A stretch of DNA of 64,000 nucleotides, taken from contig CM067369.1 in NCBI GenBank assembly GCA_034401795.1, positions 188,936,742 to 189,000,741 on the forward strand. The letters run 5' to 3'. Shown here in pieces: positions 18,391-29,834 of this stretch. The DNA is from Chaetoderma sp. LZ-2023a. Taxonomy: Eukaryota; Mollusca; Caudofoveata; Chaetodermatida; Chaetodermatidae. A program made the translations under genes and the position numbers. The notes under the pieces were generated by a model. The model ran no database searches. It was not told where the DNA came from and was given only the letters and a program-made list of their open reading frames with translations. How positions within the stretch are numbered: the first letter of the stretch is position 1; every line of letters begins with the position of its first letter.

Positions 18391-20484
18391 ATGGCGACGG
18401 AGACAGTGCCGCTCTTGCATGCCTTGTGTCCACCGCGGTCCCTAGGTGGACCGGTGGGAGGCCGGCTAGCCGACCACATGCAAGAGTGGGAACGGTTAAC
18501 TCAGGACCGTTTAGTCTTGCGATGGCTTTCCGTGGGGTATCATCCAGAGTGGATGACAGGCCCGCCGTCGCGACTGTCTCTGGTGCCAGTCTGGACTCCC
18601 ATTCCGAGAGATCCAGATCAAAGGTTGTGTATCGAGGAGGAGATAAATTCCCTCGTACAAAAAGGAGCTATTCAGCCGGCACAAAGGTGTCCGGGCTTCT
18701 ATTCAACCCTGTTCTTGGTAACAAAACGCACCGGTGGGTGGAGACCGATTCTCAACCTCAAGCCATTGAACAAGTTCATCGAGACGCCCAGTTTCAAGAT
18801 GGAAACGGTGCGCTCGGTGTTGGCGGGGTTGGAGAGGGGGATGTGGACGGCGTCGATAGATTTGAAGGACGCTTATTTCCACATCCCCATCCACAGGAGT
18901 TTCTGTCGCTTCCTGAGATTTGCATTCCAGGGCAGACAGTGGGAATTCAGGGTGTTGCCCTTCGGAATTTCCACGGCTCCTCGGGTTTTCACCCGTGTGG
19001 TTCTTGCGATCACAGCATACCTCCGCAGGAGAAGCATAGCAGTCCACACGTACATAGACGACTGGCTGTTGAAAGCGCACACCCGGGAAAGTTTGTCCGC
19101 CAATCTGGAGATTGTTTTGAAAATTCTCACAGACTTGGGCTGGATGATCAATTTCCCAAAATCAGAGCTGACTCCATCCCAGAAGTTTGTTTACCTGGGG
19201 ATGTTCTTCGATCTGGAGACAGGATATGTTTATCCTACTCAGGAGAGAGTTCAAATACTCATCTCGTTGATTCAGTCAGTGTGCGACAGTCGTCATGTCC
19301 TGGCACGGGTTTACTTGAGAATGCTGGGGTTGATGGTTTCGTTGGAACCAGTCATTCCTCAGGCCGCCTTACGCAGGCGGCCGATCCAGTTGTTTCTCAT
19401 GACACAATGGACCCAGAGTACAGGTTCGCTGGACTCGAATGTGTCAGTGTTGGCGCCTCTGATTCACCACCTGCAATGGTGGTTGAATACAGAGAATCTC
19501 TTACCGGGGGTTTTGCTAACCCCTCCCCACCCTCAGGTGACTGTGTATACAGATGCATCGATGGAGGGCTGGGGAGCTTGCCTGGAAGAATCCACGATAT
19601 CAGGGCTTTGGAATCTGGAACAGTCACAGGAACATATAAATCTACTGGAGCTAAGAGCAGTAGTCCTGGGCCTGGAACATTTCTTACAGAAAGTTCAGGG
19701 CAAGATTGTTCTTATTCGTTCAGACAACTCAACAGTTGTGACTTACATAAACCGCCAGGGCGGAACGAAGTCGCCCAGTCTCTGTATGATGACATGGAAA
19801 CTGCTTTGTTGGTGTCTGGATCACCAGATTACCTTGAAAGCAGTTCATATTCCGGGAAGGTTAAACCTGCTAGCAGACTCATTGAGCCGAAGGATGAGTG
19901 TTTTACCCACGGAATGGCAACTAAATCAATGTGTGGCGGATCGTCTGTTCGACCATTGGGGGAAACCCAACATCGATTTGTTCGCAACGAAGAAGAATGC
20001 GAAGATGACGACGTACGTCTCTCCGATTCCGGATCCAAGCGCTTTCGCAACAGATGCGTTAGCTATCAGCTGGGGGAGAATGTATGCATACGCATTCCCT
20101 CCAGCAATCCTGATTCCAAAAATTCTTCAGAAAATCAGACAAGAGGAATGCCAAGTGCTTCTGATCGCCCCGGATTGGCCAAGCCGATCATGGTATACGG
20201 ATCTGCTGGACCTTCTGGTCTGCAATCCGGTTCCTCTGCCTCTGATGGACGATATTATCTTCCAGGGCAAGGCCCTTCACAACAATCCGTCAATGTTCAG
20301 ATTGACTGCGTGGATGTTGTCAAGGAATCTAGAATTAAGGAGGGCTTTTCTGAGCAAGCAGCCATGTTTATGGCCAAAGCCAGGAGGGGGTCAACCTCCA
20401 GAGCATATAATTATAAAATCAACAGATTTGCAGAATGGTGCTCAAAAAGATGTATTGATCCAATGGATTCATCTATTCAAGTAG
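18391..20484 (+). CDS. element 2 reverse transcriptase / RNase H
   Basis: Predicted protein identical to that of element 1, with YIDDW, LPFGISTAPRVFT, RNase H acidic residues and the NIDLFATKKNAK ... APDWPSRSWYTDLL tail. It probably represents the same genomic gene seen twice in the assembly. Confidence 0.9.
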   Translation: MATETVPLLHALCPPRSLGGPVGGRLADHMQEWERLTQDRLVLRWLSVGYHPEWMTGPPSRLSLVPVWTPIPRDPDQRLCIEEEINSLVQKGAIQPAQRCPGFYSTLFLVTKRTGGWRPILNLKPLNKFIETPSFKMETVRSVLAGLERGMWTASIDLKDAYFHIPIHRSFCRFLRFAFQGRQWEFRVLPFGISTAPRVFTRVVLAITAYLRRRSIAVHTYIDDWLLKAHTRESLSANLEIVLKILTDLGWMINFPKSELTPSQKFVYLGMFFDLETGYVYPTQERVQILISLIQSVCDSRHVLARVYLRMLGLMVSLEPVIPQAALRRRPIQLFLMTQWTQSTGSLDSNVSVLAPLIHHLQWWLNTENLLPGVLLTPPHPQVTVYTDASMEGWGACLEESTISGLWNLEQSQEHINLLELRAVVLGLEHFLQKVQGKIVLIRSDNSTVVTYINRQGGTKSPSLCMMTWKLLCWCLDHQITLKAVHIPGRLNLLADSLSRRMSVLPTEWQLNQCVADRLFDHWGKPNIDLFATKKNAKMTTYVSPIPDPSAFATDALAISWGRMYAYAFPPAILIPKILQKIRQEECQVLLIAPDWPSRSWYTDLLDLLVCNPVPLPLMDDIIFQGKALHNNPSMFRLTAWMLSRNLELRRAFLSKQPCLWPKPGGGQPPEHIIIKSTDLQNGAQKDVLIQWIHLFK

Positions 20485-21323
20485 TAGCTGATTTCCTCTG
20501 TCACCTCTATGATGCCTATAGCCTCAAGCCTAACTCTATTGCTGGTTATAAGTCAGCATTAATGTCTGTTATTCCTTGCTTGGCTAAGAGGGGAAGTGAT
20601 GAAGTAAATACATTGAATGTATTAATTAAAGGCATGGGCAATCTAAGACCAAGGAATCCTCCTGTGATTCCGTCTTGGAGTTTATCGCTAGTGCTTCAAG
20701 TACTAGGTGATAAGCCTTTTGAACCACTTAGTTCCATTTCTATGAAACTATTAACACTGAAGACTGTGTTTTTAATTGCTGCGGCCTCGGCTAGGCGTAG
20801 GAGTGAGATTCATGCCTTATCAGCCGAGGATGACCGTTTTGTGGTTTCAGGGGAAGGCCTTAAGCTGCTACCTAGGATTAATTTCTTGGCTAAAAATCAG
20901 TCGTTGAAATATCCAGGTCAACCTATTATTTTGCCTGCTTTAACTAGATATGATCCTAATTCTAAAGCATGGTGTCCCGTCCGGGCGCTGCGCCGGTACA
21001 AACAACGTACGGCGGCATGGCGCACCGACCAGTCAGCGTTATGGTTGTCATATATTGAACCCCATGGGAGGGCTTCTAAGGACACCATTTCCAGGTGGAT
21101 TGTGGAATGCATTCAGTTTTGCCATAAATCCGCCACCGGGAAGCAGGTTGACGTGGCCAAGGCTCACAGTGTCCGCGGCGTAGTGACATCCACGGCCCTA
21201 TTTAATGGGGTCCCTGTGGATGATATTATGTCGGTGGCTCAGTGGCACTGTGAGTCAAGTTTTACAGACCATTATCTCCGTGACACCTCTAATCCTCTCG
21301 CCTTGTCGGTTTTGAAAAAATAA
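20310..21323 (+). CDS. element 2 tyrosine recombinase
   Basis: Identical to the element 1 recombinase, including Arg, His-x-x-Arg and Tyr catalytic positions and the GTG codon where relatives have the start ATG. The next ATG is 20364. Confidence 0.87.
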   Translation: MDVVKESRIKEGFSEQAAMFMAKARRGSTSRAYNYKINRFAEWCSKRCIDPMDSSIQVVADFLCHLYDAYSLKPNSIAGYKSALMSVIPCLAKRGSDEVNTLNVLIKGMGNLRPRNPPVIPSWSLSLVLQVLGDKPFEPLSSISMKLLTLKTVFLIAAASARRRSEIHALSAEDDRFVVSGEGLKLLPRINFLAKNQSLKYPGQPIILPALTRYDPNSKAWCPVRALRRYKQRTAAWRTDQSALWLSYIEPHGRASKDTISRWIVECIQFCHKSATGKQVDVAKAHSVRGVVTSTALFNGVPVDDIMSVAQWHCESSFTDHYLRDTSNPLALSVLKK

Positions 21324-21854
21324 ATCGGTTTATATTTTTTGAGGTGATTTCCTCATTACTTATATATATCACAATTAATTTATGGAAACACCCACTTTTT
21401 TGGGCCTGCATCAGTCTTTACCGATGGGAAGATGATGTCAGCAGCCATTTTCAACAAGGTCAGTCTTGTTCATGTGTTGTCCGTTGTTGATTGTATTGTC
21501 ACGATTACCCGTTATTAATATGGTGATGGTTTGTGTATTTGTGTGGTTCATTGTTGAGAGTTACGAAAATGGAGCTTTTTCGTCTCTGTCCTGTAGTACA
21601 TGGCACTTGTACGTAGAGAGCGTATAGGACATTGAGGTCAGTCGACTCTTCCTCCCAGGAAGGAGGGGGGGGGAGCGCATATGACATTCGGTCATCTCTC
21701 ATACATCGGTCGTGTTATCCGATGGTTAGTCAAATCCTGACTGTTTTTTCTTACAGTTTCAGAAGTTTAAGTGCCTTAAACGCAGAAAAGCGTATAGGGA
21801 TGAGCTGGTCTTTTGACCTCGCCTCCCTCCCGCCAGATTCACTTTCGAATTCTG

Positions 21855-21954
21855 GCAATATCAAAAGTATTAGGGAGGTAAGTATACTCTTGAAGTGAAA
21901 TAAACGAAATCTAGGATTTCTTTTTTCACGAGAGAGTTGATACTTACCTCCCTA
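21855..21954. repeat. element 2 internal complementary region
   Basis: Same 100-bp block as in element 1, complementary to the outer left end and the outer right end of element 2. Confidence 0.93.
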
Positions 21955-23475
21955 GATACGGACCCGGCCTCTCCACCCCACAGAGGCTCGGTCTTCAGGC
22001 TCTTAATAGTTGCATGTGTGTCAGCCAATAATCTAGTCAGAGGAAGTGCTAGTCTGCGCATGCGCGGTGGTGGGGCTGGCATCCGCCAGACTACGCTCTG
22101 ACTCCCTGCCCAGTAGGGGCACCTAACTGTTTTAAATCTGAGTGTTTATTGAGTGAAAGCCAATATTTAGCAATATCAAAAGTATTAGGGAGGTAAGTAT
22201 CAACTCTCTCGTGAAAAAAGAAATCCTAGATTTCGTTTATTTCTTTATACAATTCAAGAATGACTGCACAGATTTTAAATGAAAATTTGGTGGAAGCATC
22301 CTTAGAGCATGGGGGGTCAAAGTTTGTTCAAATGAAGTCGATCGGCCAATATGCCCGGTGGCGATGTTGAATTTTGTCTGGTTTTTAGAAACGTCTTTAA
22401 AAACTCTGAAGTTGCTAGGAGGATCGATTCAAAACCAATGAAATATCATCTAGGGAAAGACCTAAACCTAGAATAGTTTCGCAGCCATCTTGGATGATCT
22501 AGGTTTCGTGAAAACGACTCCAGAGCCATTGAACAGATCGAGTCTAAATTTGGGAGATATCATTAGGGCCATTAAAGTTTGCTCATGGGAAGGTGAGATG
22601 TCAAAAAATATGGCCGCCCAGGCCCGATCAAAATGTAGCGTGTTTGGAGGCCATATTGAAGTCTATTATTTGCTGGATTTTGAAGCCAAACTTGGTTTTA
22701 TATAGTTTTGTGTATGCTGATTTGAAATTTCCACATTCAAAACTGTCGGATAAATGGTTTGTGGCCATTTTGGATGTTTTTCCCCCCAAAAATCCTATAC
22801 TAAAGCAATATGAAATTTAAAATGTCTTCTTGAGAACCACCGGCCTGATTTCAATTATATTAGGCAGCATCCTCAGCGCAATAGAGATCCAAGTTTTTTC
22901 AAAGGAAGCCAATCGGCCAATTTGGCCAGTGGCCATCTTGTTTTATATACAGTAACCAAACTTGATGTATATAGGTGCTTTGTAAGATACCGGTTTTTCC
23001 TGTATCGAAAGTATGTCAGCATGACCTACTTTTTACGGTTTACTGAGCATCATAGAAAATTCTTGACAGGCTGTACATAGCTTCAAGTTTTCATGCAGTA
23101 GCCAATAAAATTTATAAATACGTTATGTAGGCTAACTGTGAATCATGTACCAAAACTAGGTCAGTGTAACCTTTTCACAGTTCACCGAGCTTCTTAGAAT
23201 ATTTCTGGCCAGGCTTTATACATGTATGTAGTTTTAAGAGTTTTTGTTTATATTAATCAGTCTTTGTCTATGAATGCATTGTACTTGTAGTATCAAAGGT
23301 GGGTCAGTGTGGCCTCCTTATCATGGTTTACCCAGCTTTGAGATTAATTGCATGCATTCAGCGAAATGCGTGGTTTAGGGGAAGGCCAGCGGGTGCAGTC
23401 CTGGAGATGCACTGCATTCCTAAAGGTCTCGGTTCATTCTGTAATAATAATGTTTCCACAATCTCTGCATTTCAG

Positions 23476-23575
23476 TATTCTTTGGCACCCAACTGGTGAT
23501 AGTCATTCAGTAGTTGGTGTAGCAGATAGCCAGTTACTCATTTGGGATTTGGATATGGCCGACTCATCAGCTAAG
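23476..23575 (+). CDS. EIPR1: EIPR1 exon B, second copy
   Basis: Sequence, acceptor (GCATTTCAG) and donor (GTAGCA) are identical to 11671-11770. Used twice, exon B would insert a repeated WD segment after a phase-0 junction that cannot join its own phase-2 start, so two exon Bs in series would break the frame. This favours assembly redundancy. Confidence 0.8.
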
Positions 23576-23685
23576 GTAGCAGACGCACTGGCACAGATAT
23601 GATAGACACAAGCCCCTGCACACACCATCGCAGGCATGCAAACTGTGTTAATGTTAGAAATGAAAAATTAAAACTTAAGTTTACG

Positions 23686-23963
23686 TTAACCCTTTATTGC
23701 TCATGCAGGCCAAAACAGGCCTTTCTAGTGGATTGTTATTGAGAACTGTCCATTTGAAGGTCAAGACTGTTAATAATTTTGCCACTTAACCCGTTAATGG
23801 CAAAATTTGGTAAAGAAAATTTAAATAACTGCCTTTTGAACATTCATTTACAGGTCAAGAGAATACAATTTTTTTTAAATTTATTACTAATGACTGACTC
23901 GGTTACATTGCACAAGACCATAACAGAGGCCAGTTTTTGCTGGCATGACAACTAAAGGGTTAA
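23686..23963. mobile_element. TTAA-flanked MITE-like repeat, duplicate copy
   Basis: The same unit as 11881-12158, carried along in the duplicated contig. Confidence 0.5.
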
Positions 23964-24837
23964 ATGACTGGAGATAACCTGATCATAGCCGAGCCTATCA
24001 TTCCAATCGTATGCATAGTCAGAACTAGCCTTGTCTTTGTGTGCAAATGGCTATTCATACATGTATTTAGTAAAATTTTATTTTCTCGACAAATCATGAT
24101 TCTGTTAAATATTTTGTGACTGTATTGTACCGACTCTTTCTGGTTGATATCTGTTACCAAGCCAGTCATTCCAGTGGTCGATTTGCAAAGATAGTCTTCT
24201 CTTGCTCTGTAAATGGACATTCAAAAGGGAAATATTTAGATTTTCTCGACTAAATTTGACCATTAAAGGGTTAATAACTTGAATGCATGAAAGCTGGCAA
24301 CAACAACCATCAGTTAGTTTTAAAAATAATCACCATTTGGTCTATACAGTTAATATTCTAACTCATGATATATAACACTAGCAGGAAACAGATAAATCAT
24401 CAATGCAAATGATAAACTGCCAAGGTCAGCATATATAAACTTCTGTAAATCAAATTATCTTCATAATTTTCAGGAAATATCTGTAAAAGTCAATTAATCT
24501 GACACACAAGATAGAACAAGAGCTCCGCAAACAGCACATAATACTCCGCCATGATGACAACCAGTGTTGCCCACAACATATGATTTTTGGGGGTCCCATG
24601 GACCCCACACTCAGATTTGGGGGTCTCACTGTAAAATCTGGGGGTTCCATGGGGTCCTCATCTGAAATATGGGGGTCCCATGTTTTTTTCTTAAAATAAA
24701 CACAACACATTGATCTAATTATAAAGCACTTTATTAAACATGTTGAAAGCACTAGGTATGACATTGTGTAAATACTGTTAATATATATAGAGAATATTAA
24801 CTATGCATAGTTTATTAACCTTTAGCACTTAGCACTT

Positions 24838-24975
24838 TTGGCCATCATTGTAGATCACCAAAATACCTATTTTTGAAAGTTTAACACTGGAATGACTGGC
24901 TCTAAACAGTGCCAGTCATTCCAGTGGTAAACTTTCAAAAATATATATTTTGTGATCTACAATGGTGGCTAAAAT
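24838..24975. repeat. long palindrome, duplicate copy
   Basis: The same palindrome as 13032-13169, within the duplicated contig. Confidence 0.75.
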
Positions 24976-25425
24976 TGATCTATTGAAATAGCCCTTGTAT
25001 ATTTAACTAATAACATTTGAATTGCATGTCAATAAGCAATAACTTAAAGCATTGTACTTGTTTGTTGTCTGATAAACCAACTAACCTACATTGACACCCT
25101 TGTATGGTTAACATTTCCAAAGACCACTACATTAGTAATTAGCAAAGACTGCATTAGTTTTTCTATTAAACCCTAACTTGACTTTGGATGAATTGAAAAA
25201 TTACGAGTATCTGGGGCGAGTTTGCTCAAGGACGACTTGACCTACTTCGATATAATGCGCGCATATTTTTTATAATGTAACTGGAATGACTAAATATAGT
25301 GGAATACATAGGCTAAGATCAGACAAAACAATAATTTATCAAAAATAATCTGTATAAATCAGATTAAACTGCGTAATTAGTAAAAATATATTAGCCAATA
25401 ACCGGGTATGTCTAATTCATAGGGA

Positions 25426-26609
25426 GTAACTATGTAACGTGATTGGTAATTGGTTGAAGCATAGATAACGCATTAGCGTGTATCCAATAATGCCTCTTGT
25501 ATCAGGGAGCTTTGAGCTATACGCTGTTTGGAAAAAATCAATATATTAACGTATGCCTACCCGTAGATCGACGATATCGTTGAACATCGCTGCTGGGATG
25601 AGCTTTTTAGTTGAGAAATTGGGAACACCTAACGATCGAGTATTGTTACCGGTAAACATTATAAACACTAATCCATCAGTCAATCAATGAGCCGCTATTG
25701 CTAAATAAAAGAAGGCTTATAGCGCGTATTGATACCGTTATTCAAACAGCAATACAAAGACACCGCCGCTAATCTGTCAAATGACCATTCAAATGTAAAA
25801 GATATCTTCCATATATTCCTTCATCCATTTAAATATTTTGATAAGTAAATAAAAAAAAATATTTTGCCTGTAAGTCATTGCTGCTTTAGGCAAGTAGGCA
25901 TGCACAAATTAATTTCAAATTATTCAGCAGATTAGTGATAACAACTTTATGATCTGTCCAATGTTCTGAGCTGTGCAAGGGTTAAGACGCCCAGACACGT
26001 TTGTATACGCTTGATCAGTTGTATTGGATTTCTCAAGCGTGAGTTCCTCTAGAGGGAGATTCCGCTGTTATCCAATCAAATACTGACATGTCACACTGAC
26101 GTTTAGCACAACAGACAGAAACATGGCGGGTATTTTTGCAATTTGTAGGCCAAACAAGGCGACTAACATCGGGCTTGTAAGCTCATTATTTATAAAAATT
26201 ATATCAAATGGAATACTAAGGATGATTTGGGGTTTGTGTTTGCAATTAAATGTGGTGGTTGAATCTGATTTATGGGCATTAACAACTGAGTTGTGCAAGA
26301 AAACATACAACAAATCATAGTCTTAAGCAACGCAGTAAGTTCGTTTTTATTGAACACACAATACATTAGGTATATTTTTTAAGTAAAAACATGCACAAAT
26401 AAATAATACACACACGATAATATAATCAATAATCAAGCACACGCAACGTTACCAGTTTCCATTACACTTTTTCACTGCGTCCTCGAGGATGCAGAGGGTT
26501 AATTTTTATGCGTCCCTCTGCCATTTTTATGCATATATACACGCAAAAGGACGCATAAGGGCAACTCTGATGACAACCAAAAAAAATGAGCTATCAGAAA
26601 ATATTTATT
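25426..26609. other. EIPR1 intron, mostly without recognisable content
   Basis: Sequence beyond the end of the duplicated block. I see no conserved coding region. A CCAAT-containing stretch near 26073 is followed by an ATGGCGGG start at 26123; this candidate is listed separately. Confidence 0.55.
26123..26176 (+). other. candidate short first exon of unknown gene
   Basis: ATGGCGGG in the context GAAAC-ATG-G opens 18 codons (MAGIFAICRPNKATNIGL) that end at CTT|GTAAGC, a good donor. Upstream within 60 bp are TTATCCAATCAAAT (CCAAT box) and TGACGT. No homology is recognised and no partner exon was found in the window, so this may be chance. Confidence 0.15.
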
Positions 26610-27023
26610 TCTTCCTCAGACCAAGACCAGTCATCCTTATGAAGTGTCAAAGCGATCCGTTAAATGGTTAAGGCAGTATCGTCCGGAAATGAATTTTCAA
26701 GGTGGCCGCCGCTGACTGGCGGCCATATTGGATTTCAGATTGTCATAAATTTTAATTGATAAGTTTCTTCACCAGACATATTCCAACCACCCTATGAAGT
26801 GATCTGATAAATGGTAACGGAGATATCATCCAGAAACCAACTTTCAAGATGGTAGCCCGTGCCTGGCGGACATCTTGGCGTTCGGATCATCATCAATTTC
26901 GATAGGTTTCTTCTCCAGACCCAGTCCAACCAACCTATGAAGTTTCAAAGCGATCCGATAAACGGGAACAGAGTTATCATCCGGAAACCAATTTTCAAGA
27001 TGGTGGCTGGTGGCCATCTTGGA
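26610..27023. repeat. ~150-bp tandem array, left part
   Basis: About three degenerate units. Each has CTATGAAGTTTCAAAGCGATC, CCGATAAACGG, GAGTTATCATCCGGAAACCA, TTTTCAAGATGG and GGCCATCTTGGATTTC. It continues at 41264 after element 4; the unit is cut at GGATTTC|GGATCAT. Confidence 0.85.
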
Positions 27024-27332
27024 TTTCACATCATGAGAACATACTTGCCTCCCTAACACTCTTGATTCTACTTCGAAAAATACTTACCAGATGTACTATT
27101 ATGATAATGTCTATTATCTAGTCTAGCTCAAAATAAACAATTAAAACTCAGCACTCTCCTGGTCCTTCCCATACTGTGTCCGGGAATTACCATAGCCCCA
27201 GGTACCGAGTCAATTCCCAATTACAGTCAGATTCGTCTATTTTGCTGACTTGGAGTCACATTTTCTAAGCTCGTTAAAATTCTCAATTTTGAACGGAATT
27301 CAGCGTTGTTGAAGTGTTCTGTTACTGGCATC

Positions 27333-27365
27333 ATGGAAGAGAAAGAGAAATTATCTCCGGGGCAG
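27333..27365 (+). CDS. element 3 gag exon 1
   Basis: Eleven codons (MEEKEKLSPGQ) ending at a phase-0 GTTGTA donor. Position and acidic composition correspond to exon 1 of elements 1, 4 and 5. Confidence 0.5.
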
Positions 27366-27892
27366 GTTGTATCAATCTAGAATTTATACTTTTGTGCCGT
27401 AATGAATGATTGAATTTTCCTTAAATTGACACATTGTTTTAAAATGGTGGCCATTGTTGGAGTCGGTCCAGTACCCTTAACTGTTTAGGCATTATGCGGG
27501 TACTCGGTTAATTTCTCTTGCGACTCGGTTCCTTCCAAGATGGATGCGCTCTTAGCCAAGATGGCGGCGCCCATGAGTTATGTTTGCCTTCGGCTCGGCG
27601 TATCTGTGCACTCTAATTGTCCCGATCTTTAGTCTTCACTTCATTGATGAAGGTGTTTGTAGCGATCGGTACGTTTTTCTTGGTTATTTTAACGTTTAGT
27701 TAGTTACCAAGCCGTGTTTATTCATTTTCACTCTAAAAAATTTCAAATGTCTCCTGCCTTAAGTCTTGATTATCATTAATTTAAGAGAAAGTTAATGTTT
27801 CTAAGTAATTTTAATATTACAATCAAGTCATTGTGTGTTTTCTCATCATCACTGTCATGTGCAGCATTTTAATTCTTGCTTTGTGTTCGCAG

Positions 27893-29786
27893 AGGGCTAA
27901 AGGCCTGGATACTTTGTGTACCAAATGCAATCGGTTCATGAAACAGAGATTTGCTGGTCACCACTGCGTAGCTTGCGCGAAGTGCAAGGTGGAAAATCCA
28001 TGCGATGTTTGTGTGAAGTGGTCGTCGGAGTTACTGGCGGAGTTCGACCGTGATCGGCATGCGTGACTGGACAGAATCACGAGGGACAAGGCAGATCAGG
28101 CATCCAACAGAGGCTTGGAGGAGCGCCTGAATGAGAGAATGGACTCGGGTTTGGGTGTATGGACAGCCCAGTTTAAAGCCATGTTTGAGTCCCTGCAATC
28201 CACGATCCCGTCGATGCAGTCTGGTGCAGACTATCTTTCGGTGGTCCGACCAGTGCTGCGAGGGTGTTGCACCTGTACCTCCTGTTGCGTTGGCTCAAGA
28301 GCAGACGACAGAGGAGGAAGAGCTTTTGCTCATGGAGGATTCCGGCATGCCGGATATTTCCGCGATTGCTGTACCTGGTACATCCCAAGGTTCTCCTTCG
28401 GGTTATGTACGGGTTTGCCAGCCGGGTGGTGATGTTGACATTCCGTCGGGCATCTTCCATTCGGATTTTGTTCAGCCCGTGCTGCCATTGGAGTCGTATT
28501 TGACGGCATCCCGGCGCCGGTGGTTACGGGTTCTATCAGATTTCCATTGGCCACAGTGAGTAATGCGGCTGTGATCCCGGCTCCCGTGCTAGAGCCGATG
28601 GATTTCAATAAGTCCGTGTCCGGCGAATCGTTGGATACTGGAGCCGCGAGTGCACGGTCTGCGGGCGTTGTTTACACTAGTAAGCAAGTTCGCAGTCCTC
28701 GGCTGTCCCTTGTTGGATGAGTCGTCATTCTCCACTGAGGCTGAATGGGTGCAGGTCCTTGAATGGATGTCCGGCCATCTAGGGTTGGCATCGAATCAAG
28801 GATCTCAGCGTGATCCGGCAATGGAGCGGATGTCCGAGCGAGCGGCTAGCGCTCTGTCCAGTGGCTCTTCGGCCATGCCTGCTCTGCCTTTGGATACGTT
28901 GAACTCTGACATGTTGGAGGTGGCGGCATATCGTATGGTACAGCCAGACTTTACGCTTCCGAAGGCCCCGAAAGGGATTAGGAGTGGGGTCTGTTTTCCG
29001 GAGCAAGCCTATCATCAGTATGCCTGAGTCTCACAGCTTTCCATCGGGGAGAGAGAGGCACTGAATAGGCCATTGGTTGGCAAGGCTAAGGGGCATTCTC
29101 ATCCGTTAGTTTCCCAGACTAATAAAGATCCTTTCAATGAGTTGACCCTCATTGAGGATGCGGCGAGAGCTGCCATGGCGGCGCTTTCGCACGGCTGTAC
29201 CATCCTGCAGGGTATGCTGACCTGCGCGGCGGAAGGTGGGGGTAGTGCCAGAGGCTGCTCCCGGAATTATCCGGTACACCATGCGCCTATCTCAGGATTG
29301 CCTGGCCAGGGTGATCACGAGATCATTGGCTGAGCGACGGAGATTGGTTCTCGATTTTGTAGAACCAGCACCTGAAATGAGGGCTGCGTTGTCTTCCATG
29401 CCATTCATAGGTCTAGGCTTGTTCGGCGGCTTGGCATGGCAAGCCGTATCCAAGGTCGCGTCAATGGTTGCGGAACAAGAAGTAGTCGTCAAGTCGTGGA
29501 AGTCGATGAAAAGGACTACAGTCCTACAAGCAGCACCGACAGGAGCACCAGAGGCAGCGCCAAAGATCGGCCTTCCGTCCTTCTGGCCGTGATACCCATC
29601 GGGCATCCGGTTCGCAAGGTCCTGGTCATTCTTCCTCAAGCAAGTCCTCTAATAAGAGGCCGTATGATGAGGATAGGAAGGGTGGAGGTTTGGGTCGCGG
29701 CGGCTACCGTAAGGATAGCCGTGGTAGCGGTTCCGGACCGTCGTTTGCCAAGAAACCACGGGGTGGCCGTGGGGGACGGTCCTGAC
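27893..29786 (+). pseudogene. element 3 gag exon 2, broken
   Basis: It starts after GTGTTCGCAG in phase 0 with RAKGLDTLCTKCNRFM, then HHCVACAKC and CDVC, the same Cys/His spacing as in element 1. The frame is lost at the TGA near 28064. Later pieces are spread over three frames: FGGLAWQAVSKVA near 29425 parallels GPGLFGGEGCRHLQ of element 1, and an Arg/Gly/Ser-rich tail (GRGGYRKDSRGSGSG ... GGRGGRS) ends at a TGA at 29784. At least three frameshifts are needed, so no full protein can be made. Confidence 0.8.
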
Positions 29787-29834
29787 GGGTTTCCGGCGGG
29801 ATCCGCTCCAGTATCACCGGGAACGAGGGGAGTC

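Larger units (their letters stand above)
15186..22242 (+). mobile_element. DIRS-like retrotransposon, element 2 (duplicate of element 1)
   Basis: The same element at the same position in the duplicated contig. Left and right inverted repeats are at 15201-15379 and 22022-22200, and the hairpin/G-run is at 21646-21681. It has identical ends and flanks to element 1. Apart from a frame-shifting 2-nt difference in gag, its coding regions are as in element 1. Confidence 0.93.
14151..25425. repeat. 11.3-kb duplicate of 2350-13619
   Basis: The whole block from the last 15 bases of EIPR1 exon A to the intron palindrome repeats in direct orientation, with an offset of 11801-11806. I found about a dozen differences. 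Most are single-base homopolymer changes (for example near 2445, 2675, 2798, 4305, 9870, 12816); there are two substitutions near 4899 and 4993 and a 2-nt difference in a GA-rich tract near 4670. Unique intron and exon sequence is duplicated along with the retrotransposon, so independent insertions are excluded. Redundant contigs of one locus are more likely than a tandem duplication. Confidence 0.93.

Noticed and set aside
14151..25425. Genuine tandem gene duplication creating a two-exon-B EIPR1
   Set aside because: Exon B starts in phase 2 and ends in phase 0, so two in series would break the frame. The near-identity and gap placement point to redundant contigs.
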